Source: an uncultured Actinomycetes bacterium (lineage in GTDB: Bacteria > Actinomycetota > Acidimicrobiia > Acidimicrobiales > Microtrichaceae). Taken from it: 8,603 bases of DNA. The notes below the pieces were generated by a model. The model ran no database searches, had not been told where the DNA came from, and saw nothing but the letters and a program-made list of their open reading frames with translations. This document shows, one piece after another, positions 1 through 6,454 of this stretch (positions are counted from its first letter, which is position 1; every line of letters begins with the position of its first letter). A program made the translations under genes and the position numbers. The stretch lies in contig CAJBIS010000481.1 in NCBI GenBank assembly GCA_903953195.1, forward strand, positions 1 to 8,603, written 5' to 3'.

Positions 1-1
1 C

Positions 2-451
2 GACGGTCGCGACCTGTCGGTCGACGGCCGCCCGGACGGCTTCTGGGTCGGCCCGACGCTCATCGACCACGTGACCACCGACATGACCGTCTACACCGAC
101 GAGATCTTCGGACCGGTGCTCAGCATCGTGCGGGTCGGGTCGTACGAGGAGGCGGTCGCGCTGGTCCGTGACAACGCGTTCGGCAACGGCGTGGCCATCT
201 TCACCAGGGACGGTGGCGCGGCCCGACGGTTCACCTTCGAGATCGAGGCGGGCATGGTCGGCATCAACGTCCCGATCCCGGTGCCGATGGCGTACTACTC
301 CTTCGGGGGCTGGGGTGAGTCGCTCTTCGGTGACACGCACGTGCACGGCGCCGAGGGCGTGCACTTCTACACGCGTGGCAAGGTCGTGACCTCGAGGTGG
401 GCCGATCCGGCCACCCGTGGCCCCGACCTGGGCTTCCCGACCCACAGCTGA
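2..451 (+). CDS. mmsA: Methylmalonate-semialdehyde dehydrogenase, C-terminal part (5' end outside window)
   Basis: This is the last 149 residues of a CoA-acylating methylmalonate-semialdehyde dehydrogenase (MmsA/IolA family of the ALDH superfamily). Known members convert methylmalonate or malonate semialdehyde to propionyl- or acetyl-CoA in valine or myo-inositol breakdown, in the cytoplasm. Seen here: the frame is open from base 2 and reads GFWVGPTLIDHVT, then DEIFGPVLSIVRV, then GINVPIPVPMAYYSFGGWG and SLFGDTHVHG, and ends HFYTRGKVVTSRW plus a short tail. The NVPIPVP, SLFGD and FYTR.K.VT.RW blocks are the hallmark end of MmsA and separate it from generic aldehyde dehydrogenases. Family members are about 500 residues, so roughly 350, including the NAD-binding part and catalytic Cys, lie upstream and cannot be checked. 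An aldehyde dehydrogenase gene follows after 32 bases on the same strand, probably in one operon. Whether the pathway is valine or inositol breakdown cannot be decided from this fragment. Confidence 0.93.
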   Translation, partial: DGRDLSVDGRPDGFWVGPTLIDHVTTDMTVYTDEIFGPVLSIVRVGSYEEAVALVRDNAFGNGVAIFTRDGGAARRFTFEIEAGMVGINVPIPVPMAYYSFGGWGESLFGDTHVHGAEGVHFYTRGKVVTSRWADPATRGPDLGFPTHS

Positions 452-474
452 CCGAACCGCGAACCGAACCGAAC

Positions 475-479
475 GAGGA
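475..479 (+). promoter_or_regulatory. Shine-Dalgarno GAGGA that fixes the aldehyde dehydrogenase start
   Basis: GAGGA lies 4 bases before the ATG at 484. It supports that start over an in-frame upstream extension that would overlap the end of mmsA. This is the only convincing Shine-Dalgarno in the window, and it sits before a gene that is internal to an operon. Confidence 0.6.
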
Positions 480-483
480 CCAC

Positions 484-1911
484 ATGAGCACCGACGTGAC
501 CCCCATGCGCATCGACGGCGAGGCCGTCACCACCGACGAGGACGCTCCCGTGCTGTCGCCCTACGACGGCCACGAGATCGGCCGCGTCCCGGTCGGGACC
601 GCCGCCGACATCGACCGCGCCGTCGCCGTCGCCCGAGCCCGCCACCGTGACGGCGCCATGCCGGCACACCGGCGCGCCGAGATCCTCGACGAGGCGGTCC
701 GCGTGCTCGGCGCGCACCAGGAGGAACTGGCCCAGACGATCAGCGCCGAGGCGGCCAAGCCCATCAGCACCGCCCGCATCGAGGCCGCACGTTCACTCGA
801 CACGTTCCGCTTCGCGGCCACGGCAGCCCGGACGCTCACCGGCGAGATGATCCCGATGGACGCTGCGATCTCCGGAGGCGGGAAGCTCGGGTTCACGTTG
901 CGCGTGCCCGTCGGGGTGCTCGGCGCCATCAGCCCGTTCAACTTCCCACTGAACCTGGTGGCCCACAAGGTCGCCCCGGCGATCGCCGCCGGCTGCCCGA
1001 TCGTGCTGAAGCCCGCATCGGCCACCCCGCTGACGGCGCTGCTGCTGGCGCGACTGCTCGAGGACGAGGCCGGGCTGCCGCCGGGCTGGCTGAACGTCGT
1101 GACCGTGCCGGGCCGGGTCGCCGACCATCTGGTCACCCACGACGACGTCGCGGCGATCAGCTTCACGGGTTCCCCCGAGGTGGGTTGGAACATCCGCGCC
1201 CGCGCCCCGCGCAAGCGGGTCGGTCTCGAACTCGGCAACAACGCCCCGGTCATCGTCCACCGCGACGCCGACCTGGACTCGGCCGTCCCGAAGATCACCC
1301 TCGGCGGCTTCTCCTACTCGGGCCAGACCTGCATCGCGGTGCAGCGCCTCTACGTGCACGACGACATCGCCGACGAGTTCCTCGACCGCCTCACCACCTC
1401 CGTCGCCGAGCTGGTGACGGGCGACCCGGCCGACCCGGCCACCAACGTCAGCGCGCTCATCAATGCCGGTGAGACCGACCGGGTGGCCGCGAGCATCGAC
1501 GAGGCCGTCGACGGCGGCGCGACCGCCACCACCGGCGGCACCCGCGACGACCACGGCGTCCTGCTGCCAACGGTGCTGACCGACGTCACGGACGACATGA
1601 CGGTGTGTCGCGCCGAGGCGTTCGGCCCGGTCGTCGGCGTCCAGCGCTACCGCGACGTCGACGCCGCGTTCGCGTCCGCCAACGACACCCGCTACGGGCT
1701 GCAGGCCGCGATCTTCACCAACGACCTGCAACTCGGTATCGAGGCCGCCCACCGGCTCGACTTCGGCGGCGTGTGCGTGAACGAGGTGCCGACCTTCCGC
1801 GCCGATCAGATGCCCTACGGCGGGATCCGCGACTCCGGCAACACCAAGGAGGGTCCCGCCTGGGCGGTGCGGGAGATGACCGAGGAGCGGATGGTCGTCA
1901 TCCAGCGGTGA
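484..1911 (+). CDS. NAD(P)-dependent aldehyde dehydrogenase (lactaldehyde/GAPN-like branch)
   Basis: A 475-residue cytoplasmic aldehyde dehydrogenase, normal length for the family, that should oxidise an aldehyde to the acid with NAD(P)+. The catalytic set is complete: Asn153 in SPFNFPLNL, Lys176 in VLKPASATP, the FTGSPEVG nucleotide loop near 227-234, general-base Glu249 in LELGNNAPVIV and nucleophile Cys283 in YSGQTCIAVQR. The Glu-Cys distance of 34 matches classical ALDHs. The SGQTCIAVQR and MPYGGIRDSGNTKEGP...EMTEERMVVI blocks resemble the branch holding lactaldehyde dehydrogenase, non-phosphorylating GAPDH and y4uC-like proteins rather than betaine-aldehyde or succinate-semialdehyde enzymes. 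The substrate cannot be read from the sequence. The ATG at 484 is chosen for its GAGGA Shine-Dalgarno and because the alignable N-terminus begins there. It follows mmsA by 32 bases, so a linked role in small-aldehyde catabolism is a reasonable inference. It converges on the tRNA-Leu gene. Confidence 0.93.
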   Translation: MSTDVTPMRIDGEAVTTDEDAPVLSPYDGHEIGRVPVGTAADIDRAVAVARARHRDGAMPAHRRAEILDEAVRVLGAHQEELAQTISAEAAKPISTARIEAARSLDTFRFAATAARTLTGEMIPMDAAISGGGKLGFTLRVPVGVLGAISPFNFPLNLVAHKVAPAIAAGCPIVLKPASATPLTALLLARLLEDEAGLPPGWLNVVTVPGRVADHLVTHDDVAAISFTGSPEVGWNIRARAPRKRVGLELGNNAPVIVHRDADLDSAVPKITLGGFSYSGQTCIAVQRLYVHDDIADEFLDRLTTSVAELVTGDPADPATNVSALINAGETDRVAASIDEAVDGGATATTGGTRDDHGVLLPTVLTDVTDDMTVCRAEAFGPVVGVQRYRDVDAAFASANDTRYGLQAAIFTNDLQLGIEAAHRLDFGGVCVNEVPTFRADQMPYGGIRDSGNTKEGPAWAVREMTEERMVVIQR

Positions 1912-1926
1912 GCGTGCAGCGCTCGC
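1908..1926. terminator. Possible hairpin between convergent aldehyde dehydrogenase and tRNA-Leu
   Basis: GAGCG (1910-1914) and CGCTC (1920-1924) form a 5-bp stem around the loop TGCAG. It is extendable by a T-G wobble and a G-C pair, and it covers the aldehyde dehydrogenase stop codon. The position between convergent genes fits a shared terminator, but there is no T-tract on either side and short stems are common in DNA this GC-rich. Confidence 0.3.
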
Positions 1927-1934
1927 GGCCCCAG

Positions 1935-2020
1935 TGCCCGGGGTGAGATTCGAACTCACACGGAGCCAGAGCTCCCGAGGGGTTTAAGCCCTCTGCGCCT
2001 GCCAGTTACGCCACCCGGGC
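1935..2020 (-). tRNA. tRNA-Leu, anticodon UAA
   Basis: An 86-nt class II tRNA, read on the minus strand from 2020 to 1935. The acceptor stem GCCCGGG pairs with CCCGGGC, followed by discriminator A73. After T8-G9 there is a 3-bp D stem (GCG/CGC) with a GG-containing loop. The anticodon stem GAGGG/CCCTC encloses the loop CTTAAAC, giving anticodon TAA (reads UUA, and UUG by wobble). A long variable arm forms a GGAGC/GCTCC hairpin with loop TCTG, as expected for tRNA-Leu. The T arm is GTGAG-TTCGAAT-CTCAC. CCA is not encoded; CTGG follows A73. In Streptomyces the equivalent tRNA is bldA, which reads the rare TTA codon. I saw no in-frame TTA in the genes of this window. The upstream hypothetical CDS on the same strand ends inside the tRNA (2006-2020), so the two are either co-transcribed and processed, or the tRNA has a promoter inside that CDS. 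Confidence 0.97.
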
Positions 2021-2488
2021 ATCGTCGAGGCGGTCATCGTCGGCCGGTGACGGCGGATCGGCGACTGCTTCGATCGGTGACGGTACCCGGGGACGCGGTG
2101 CCGGTGTGCCGTCGAGCGCCCGCCAGGCGGCTCGCCGGAACCGATCGGCCTCGGCGCCGGCGAGCCCGTTGGCCGCCAACACCCCGTCGATCACGTCGGC
2201 GTGGACGGACGCGACCGGGCGATCGCCGAGCCGGACGGCGACGATCACCGCACCGCTGGCCGCTCGGCGCAGGCTGCGGTCGACGCCGGGCAGGCCCGGA
2301 GGTGACCGGAACACCGGGACGCTGAGACCCCGGTGACGAGCGACGTCCCCCACTGCTCGGACCGCTCGGGCGAACGCCGCGGACGGCGCCACCTGTTCGA
2401 CGGGGCGAAGACGACCGGCGCGTCGGTCGATCGAACGCGACCCGGAGGAGCGACGGGCGTTGGGATCAGCTGCGGATCGGAGTGGCAT
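2006..2488 (-). CDS. Hypothetical protein, stop codon inside the tRNA-Leu gene
   Basis: I do not recognise this 160-residue protein. Reasons to think it is real: third codon positions are GC-rich on this strand, and the composition is protein-like, with a hydrophobic strand-like stretch (SGAVIVAVRL, about residues 78-87) followed by a helix-like one (DVIDGVLAANGLAGAEADRFRRA, split here as DVIDGVLAANGL and AGAEADRFRRA, about 98-120). The opposite frames give Arg/Pro-rich nonsense. The first 30 or so residues are basic and low in complexity, and the last 30 are Pro/Asp-rich, so a single small domain at about 33-127 is likely. No signal peptide or membrane helix is visible. The start is uncertain: GTG at 2491 and ATG at 2488 are adjacent, with a -10-like CAGACT (2502-2497) 8 bases before the ATG; GTG at 2392 would give 128 residues. 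The last four codons and TAA stop are read from the tRNA-Leu acceptor and D arm. Function unknown. Confidence 0.55.
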   Translation of the reverse strand: MPLRSAADPNARRSSGSRSIDRRAGRLRPVEQVAPSAAFARAVRAVGDVARHRGLSVPVFRSPPGLPGVDRSLRRAASGAVIVAVRLGDRPVASVHADVIDGVLAANGLAGAEADRFRRAAWRALDGTPAPRPRVPSPIEAVADPPSPADDDRLDDARVA

Positions 2489-2588
2489 CACCGACGAGTC
2501 TGGTGCCGCCCTGTGACACCGAGCCGAACGTCGATCGGCGACCGCCGGGTGGGATCGGCGACTTCAGCTGTCTGGTGTGCTCGGCGGG

Positions 2589-3137
2589 TCAGCTGCCCGG
2601 CGAGACCGGCGCACCGGTCGGCCCGACCAGGAACCAGACACCGCCCACGCCCTGACCGGAGGTCGTCCCCGGCTGGTCGCTCGCGAAGCGGTAGAGGGGC
2701 TGACCCTGGTAGGTGACCTGTGTCGTGCCGTCGGAGCGGGCCACGGTGCCGAGCAGTGCGGCGTCCACGCCCGACCCAGCCGACGGCTCGCCCTCGACGG
2801 TGACCGGTGGCCACGCGGTCGCGCAGTCGTCGACGCACGTCGGCGGGCTGTTCTCCGCTCGGTCCGCATCGGGTGTGTAGATGTAGAGCGCCTGGCCGCT
2901 GTCATCGAAGAGGATCTCGCCCTCGTTCGACTCCCCGGTCGAGATCGTGACCGTCGAGCCCGCCGGCGCGGACGTGGCCGGTTGCGACACCGGCGGCATC
3001 GTGGTCGACGGTGTCGACGTCGTGGACGAGGCGGAGCCGTCGTCACCACCGCACGAGGCGACGACGAGTGATGCGGTGACGGCGAGTCCGATCGCCATGG
3101 CTCTGAGGGAACGGGAACGCAGGTGCAGCGACGACAT
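2589..3137 (-). CDS. Secreted lipoprotein with two Lipoprotein_15 (PF03640) type repeats
   Basis: A 182-residue exported lipoprotein. The N-terminus has four arginines, then a hydrophobic stretch (AMAIGLAVTASLVV, 13-26) and the lipobox VASC with the lipidated Cys at 29. A flexible Ser/Thr/Pro-rich linker of about 30 residues follows. The mature domain has two related units of the kind in PF03640: GQALYIYTPDAD with TCVDDCATAWPPV (81-112), and TQVTYQGQPLYRFASD with GQGVGGVWFLVGP (139-173). The Cys pair 101/105, Trp109 and the Gly-rich GVGGVW segment are typical. This family is common on actinobacterial surfaces; its biochemical role is not established. I chose ATG 3137 rather than an in-frame start at 3191 because the signal peptide begins cleanly there and a TAGGGT -10-like box lies 7 bases upstream, suggesting a leaderless message. 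The gene diverges from ssuD across 113 bases; a functional link is not shown. Confidence 0.9.
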   Translation of the reverse strand: MSSLHLRSRSLRAMAIGLAVTASLVVASCGGDDGSASSTTSTPSTTMPPVSQPATSAPAGSTVTISTGESNEGEILFDDSGQALYIYTPDADRAENSPPTCVDDCATAWPPVTVEGEPSAGSGVDAALLGTVARSDGTTQVTYQGQPLYRFASDQPGTTSGQGVGGVWFLVGPTGAPVSPGS

Positions 3138-3144
3138 GTGGGAC

Positions 3145-3150
3145 ACCCTA
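3145..3150 (-). promoter_or_regulatory. -10 element TAGGGT for the lipoprotein gene (leaderless)
   Basis: On the minus strand TAGGGT is followed by 7 bases and the ATG at 3137. That distance would place the transcription start at or next to the A of the start codon. There is no well-placed Shine-Dalgarno and no recognisable -35 box. Confidence 0.45.
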
Positions 3151-3235
3151 CCGAGACGCACGACCTGAGGCCGCGCGCCCGAGCCGGCCAAGCCCGATCC
3201 GGTCGCCGGATCTGATCGACCCGAGGGTCCACCAC

Positions 3236-3241
3236 TACGCT
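3236..3241 (+). promoter_or_regulatory. -10 element TACGCT for ssuD (near-leaderless)
   Basis: TACGCT lies 9 bases before the GTG at 3251. A weak -35-like CTGATC (3212-3217) stands 18 bases upstream, matching the TGA core of TTGACA. No Shine-Dalgarno precedes the GTG. The promoter sits in the 113-base gap shared with the divergent lipoprotein gene. Confidence 0.4.
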
Positions 3242-3250
3242 CCGAACGCT

Positions 3251-4411
3251 GTGTTGAAAATCCACTGGTTCCTCCCGACCGGCGGCGACGGCCGCGAGGT
3301 GACGCCCGATCCCGAGCGGTTCCGGCCGCCCACGCCCGAGTATCTGGCGCAGGTCGCCACGGCGTGCGACCAGCTCGGCTTCGACGCCGTGCTCACCCCG
3401 TGCGGCACGGCGTGCGAGGACGCCTGGTTGGCCACGGCCCCGCTCATCCCGCTGACCCGACGACTCAAGTTCCTCGTGGCGTTCCGGCCCGGCCTGCTGT
3501 CCCCGACGCTGGCGGCGCAGATGGCGTCGACCTACCAGCGCATGTCGAACGGCCGCCTGTTGGTGAACATCGTCATCGGTGCCGAGGACGCCGAGGTCGC
3601 CCGCTTCGGCGACTTCGCCGGCAAGGACGAACGCTACGAACGCGCCGGCGAGTTCCTCGCTGTCATGCGGGCCGCGTGGGACACCGACGGACCCGGTTCG
3701 CCCGGCGCCGACTTCGAGGGTGATCACTACCGGGTCGTCGACGCGACCACCCGCGTGCGGCCGGAGCCGGCGCCACTCATCTACTTCGGCGGCGCATCGG
3801 AAGCGGCCGAACGCATCGCCGCCGATCACGCCGACGTCTACCTGGCCTGGGGCGAACCGCCCGACATGGTCGGCGGCCGGGTCGACCGCATGCGCGAGAG
3901 AGCCGCCGCAGTCGGCCGCGGGGACGACCGACCGCTCCGCTACGGCATCCGGTTCCATGTGATCAGTCGCGACGACGCCGACGAGGCCTGGCGCGAGGCC
4001 GGACGCCTGCTCGCCGGTATGGACCCCGCCGCCGTCGCCGCGGCACGAGCGGACTTCAGTCGGACGAAGTCGGTCGGCCAGCAGCGCATGGCGGAACTGT
4101 CGGCACAGGCCGCCGACGGCGGCGTGCCCGACGATCCCCGCGATCTGCTCGTCCACGACAACCTCTGGGCCGGCATCGGACTGGTGCGCGGCGGTGCCGG
4201 CACCGCGCTCGTCGGGAGCCACGCCGAGGTCGCCGATCGCCTCGAGGAGTACGCCGCCGCCGGGTTCGAGGAGTTCATCCTGTCGGGCTACCCCCACCTC
4301 GAGGAGGCGTGGCAGACGGGCGAGGGCCTGCTCACCGAACTGCGGCGACGCGGACTGGTGCCGGAGCGCCCCACCGACGGACCCGGCGGGGCCGCGTCGA
4401 CGTTCCGATGA
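3251..4411 (+). CDS. ssuD: FMNH2-dependent alkanesulfonate monooxygenase
   Basis: A 386-residue cytoplasmic flavin monooxygenase of the bacterial luciferase-like family, close in length to E. coli SsuD (about 380). Known members use FMNH2 and O2 to split alkanesulfonates into aldehyde and sulfite, releasing sulfur for growth. Visible SsuD features: KIHWFLPTGGDGRE at the N-terminus; TACEDAW with Cys55 at the position of E. coli Cys54; the NIVIGAEDAEVARFGDF segment with KDERY (125-129) after it; YGIRFHVI with Arg234 and His236 (E. coli Arg226, His228); GLVRGGAGTALVG with Arg313 (E. coli Arg297); and SGYPHLEEAW with Tyr347 (E. coli Tyr331). All the residues I know to be important are kept. GTG 3251 is the likely start, with TTG 3254 possible; no Shine-Dalgarno is present. 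The stop overlaps the next gene as ATGA. The usual partners, flavin reductase SsuE and ABC importer SsuABC, are not in the window, so FMNH2 supply and uptake must come from elsewhere. A related sulfonate or dialkylsulfone monooxygenase specificity cannot be excluded. Confidence 0.92.
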   Translation: MLKIHWFLPTGGDGREVTPDPERFRPPTPEYLAQVATACDQLGFDAVLTPCGTACEDAWLATAPLIPLTRRLKFLVAFRPGLLSPTLAAQMASTYQRMSNGRLLVNIVIGAEDAEVARFGDFAGKDERYERAGEFLAVMRAAWDTDGPGSPGADFEGDHYRVVDATTRVRPEPAPLIYFGGASEAAERIAADHADVYLAWGEPPDMVGGRVDRMRERAAAVGRGDDRPLRYGIRFHVISRDDADEAWREAGRLLAGMDPAAVAAARADFSRTKSVGQQRMAELSAQAADGGVPDDPRDLLVHDNLWAGIGLVRGGAGTALVGSHAEVADRLEEYAAAGFEEFILSGYPHLEEAWQTGEGLLTELRRRGLVPERPTDGPGGAASTFR

Positions 4412-5127
4412 GCCCGGTCGAGACCATCGAGGTCGGTCTGCTGCTCTGCGACCAGCTCGACCCGGACGTCGCCGAGGTCGCCGGCGGCTACCCGCACCTC
4501 TACGCACAGGCCTACGCACCGGCCGGCATCGAGTTCCGCATCTACGACGTGCGCGAGGGCGAGTTCCCCGACGCCACCGACGAGTGCACGCGCTGGATGA
4601 CGTCCGGGTCACGCCACTCGGCGTACGAGGACCTGGCGTGGATCGACCGGACCCGATCGTTCATCGCCGAGCTGGCTGCCGAACGGCGACCGCACGTCGG
4701 TATCTGTTTCGGTCACCAGTTGGCCGCACAGGCGCTCGGCGGTGCCGTGGAACGCGCCGCGGGCTGGGGCATCGGCGTGCAGCACTTCGACCTGGACGCC
4801 GGGGCGCCGTGGATCGACGACGACGCGACCGGGTTCGACATCCTCATGACCCATCAGGACCAGGTCACCGTCCTGCCCGACGGCGCCGAGGTGCTCGCGA
4901 GCGCCCCCTACTGTCCGGTCGGTGCCTACCGCGTCGACGACCATCTGTTCTGCGTGCAGGGGCACCCCGAGTTCGTGGCGCCGCTGTCGGCGTACCTGGC
5001 CGAGAAGCGGCGGGAGCGGATCGGTGACGACGTCGTGGACGCGGCGCTCGCCTCGCTCGACCGACCCCTCGACCACGCCGACGTCGTCGACTGGATCGGC
5101 CGCTTCTACCGGCTCGATCGCGCCTGA
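4408..5127 (+). CDS. Class I glutamine amidotransferase-like protein
   Basis: A 239-residue stand-alone class I glutamine amidotransferase domain, of the kind often annotated as GMP synthase-like. The catalytic triad is visible: nucleophile Cys100 in the elbow GICFGHQLAAQALGG, and His186 and Glu188 in VQGHPEF. An MTHQDQV motif (147-153) near the active site is also typical of the group. There is no fused synthetase domain, so the acceptor of ammonia, or the substrate if it is a gamma-glutamyl hydrolase, is unknown. ATG 4408 is chosen because it overlaps the ssuD stop (ATGA) and because the family-typical strand EVGLLLCDQ begins right after it; an upstream in-frame start would run deep into ssuD. 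No Shine-Dalgarno is seen, so translation probably depends on re-initiation after ssuD. The coupling suggests a shared pathway, perhaps handling a gamma-glutamyl or sulfur metabolite, but that is inference. It converges with the MFS gene. Confidence 0.88.
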   Translation: MSPVETIEVGLLLCDQLDPDVAEVAGGYPHLYAQAYAPAGIEFRIYDVREGEFPDATDECTRWMTSGSRHSAYEDLAWIDRTRSFIAELAAERRPHVGICFGHQLAAQALGGAVERAAGWGIGVQHFDLDAGAPWIDDDATGFDILMTHQDQVTVLPDGAEVLASAPYCPVGAYRVDDHLFCVQGHPEFVAPLSAYLAEKRRERIGDDVVDAALASLDRPLDHADVVDWIGRFYRLDRA

Positions 5128-5142
5128 CCGGCTGCTGGCTGA

Positions 5143-5166
5143 CCGGCCCGACTGCTGAGCGGCCGG
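5143..5166. terminator. Possible hairpin between convergent amidotransferase and MFS genes
   Basis: CCGGCC (5143-5148) pairs with GGCCGG (5161-5166) across a 12-base loop. It lies in the 40-base gap between two convergent stop codons, where a shared terminator is expected. With one bulge the stem extends outward by two pairs. There is no T-tract, so the call is weak. Confidence 0.3.
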
Positions 5167-5167
5167 G

Positions 5168-6448
5168 TCATCCGACCGCCGGTTCGACGTCGTCGATCAC
5201 GGGCGGCTGGTCCTCGGCGGCCATCAGCGAGAACCGTCCCGCCAGGCCGTAGCCGAGCGTCACGACGATCAACAGGACGCCGGCCACCACGGTCGTGGCC
5301 CGCAGCCCGAACGCATCGGCGCACTGGCCCCAGACGATGAGCCCGATCGGGAGCGCGCCCGTCAGGCACATCAGGTAGATCGCGATGACCTTGCCACGCA
5401 GGTCGTCGCGCACCAGCAGTTGGATCGTCGTGTTGATGGTCGAGGCGATGGCCAGGTAGGCCGCGCCGAAACACATGAGCGCCACGATCACCCCGGCGTA
5501 GTTCGGGATCAGACCGACGGCGATCACCGCGAGGCCGTACGTCGCCATGGCCGCGGCGAGCAGCGTGGCCCGGGGGATCCGGTGCTGCAGGTTCAGCAAC
5601 GGTGGCGCGACCAGCACGGCGCCGATGCCACTGGCGCCGAGCAGCAGCCCCAGACGGACGCCGGTCACCTGGAACTCGGCGTCGCCGTAGACGGGCAGGT
5701 AACTGAACAGGGGCGACCCGAGCGACGCGACCGCGATGATCGCGAAGCAGCAGGTGAGGATCGCCGGCGTGTGCCACACGTGGCGGACGGCGGCGCCGAT
5801 GCCGGCGAGCGCGCTCGTGCCATCGGGCCGGGTCGCGTCGCTGCGCACCCGGATCTGGAACAACACGACGACGACCGCCGCGAACGACACTGCGTTCAAC
5901 AGGAACGACGCCTGCGCGCCGAACGCTGCGATGACCACACCGGCGAGGAACGGACCGAGTGCCCGACTGGCGTTGAACTGCGTGCTGTTGAGCGTGACCG
6001 CGCCCAGCAGCAGTTCGCGGGGCACCAGCTCGGCCACCAGCGCCTGCCAGATCGGCGTGTTGAGTCCACCCAGGATCCCCGACGCGAAGGCGAGCACCGA
6101 CAGGTTCAGCGTGGTCGCCGACCCCGTGGCCACCACGGCCCAGAGCGCGACGGCCACCGCCGCCTGCAGTACCTGGGCCACGACCAGCAGCAGCCGCCGG
6201 GGGAACCGGTCGGCGAGCGTGCCGCCGATCAGGCCCATGATCATGAACGGCACGTACTGGAAGAAGCCGGTGATGCCCACCTCTCCGGCCCTGCCGGTCA
6301 GTTGGTAGACGACGTACGGAATGGTGGCGTTCTGCATCCACCCGCCGGTGTTCGAGACGAACGCGGCGATCCAGAACCAGCGGAACTGGCGCTCCCGGAG
6401 CGGATCGAGGGGGCGGGGCCGCGCTGGCGGCTCGACCGGAGCGGACAC
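5168..6448 (-). CDS. MFS transporter, MFS_3/EntS-like exporter
   Basis: A 426-residue inner-membrane protein of the major facilitator superfamily, most like the MFS_3 (PF05977) group that includes the enterobactin exporter EntS. Evidence: N-terminal LRERQFRWFWIAAFVSNTGGWMQ (about 17-39; the SNxGxWMQ part is characteristic), motif A GGTLADRFPRR (75-85) between helices 2 and 3, VAELVPRELLLGAVTLNSTQ in the second quarter, and about 12 hydrophobic segments separated by short basic loops. Both ends are cytoplasmic and hydrophilic; the tail is acidic. The substrate cannot be deduced; members export siderophores, macrolides or other small molecules. I chose GTG 6448 instead of in-frame upstream starts because residues before it are low-complexity and antisense to the acyltransferase gene, and because TACCCT stands 6 bases upstream. 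The gene diverges from the acyltransferase gene with only 55 bases between start codons. Confidence 0.9.
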   Translation of the reverse strand: MSAPVEPPARPRPLDPLRERQFRWFWIAAFVSNTGGWMQNATIPYVVYQLTGRAGEVGITGFFQYVPFMIMGLIGGTLADRFPRRLLLVVAQVLQAAVAVALWAVVATGSATTLNLSVLAFASGILGGLNTPIWQALVAELVPRELLLGAVTLNSTQFNASRALGPFLAGVVIAAFGAQASFLLNAVSFAAVVVVLFQIRVRSDATRPDGTSALAGIGAAVRHVWHTPAILTCCFAIIAVASLGSPLFSYLPVYGDAEFQVTGVRLGLLLGASGIGAVLVAPPLLNLQHRIPRATLLAAAMATYGLAVIAVGLIPNYAGVIVALMCFGAAYLAIASTINTTIQLLVRDDLRGKVIAIYLMCLTGALPIGLIVWGQCADAFGLRATTVVAGVLLIVVTLGYGLAGRFSLMAAEDQPPVIDDVEPAVG

Positions 6449-6454
6449 CAGCCG

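Noticed and set aside
397..483. In-frame upstream extension of the aldehyde dehydrogenase overlapping mmsA
   Set aside because: The added residues are Pro/Arg-rich and unlike ALDH N-termini; ATG 484 has a Shine-Dalgarno.
793..1959. A 388-codon minus-strand frame opposite the aldehyde dehydrogenase
   Set aside because: Gly/Val/Asp-rich shadow of the ALDH gene, also running into the tRNA; no motif supports it.
1935..2020. tRNA-Leu as an integration site (att) for a mobile element
   Set aside because: No integrase gene, no repeated tRNA 3' end and no change in base composition are seen on either side in the window.
2564..4612. A 682-codon open frame on the minus strand across the lipoprotein gene and all of ssuD
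   Set aside because: Its product is Arg/Pro-rich with no recognisable domain, and it lies antisense to ssuD and out of frame with the lipoprotein, both of which have clear family motifs. Long antisense frames are a normal by-product of very high GC content.
5124..5147. Direct repeat CTGACCGGC at 5124 and 5139
   Set aside because: Nine bases, GC-rich, partly in the end of the amidotransferase gene; no sign that it is more than chance.
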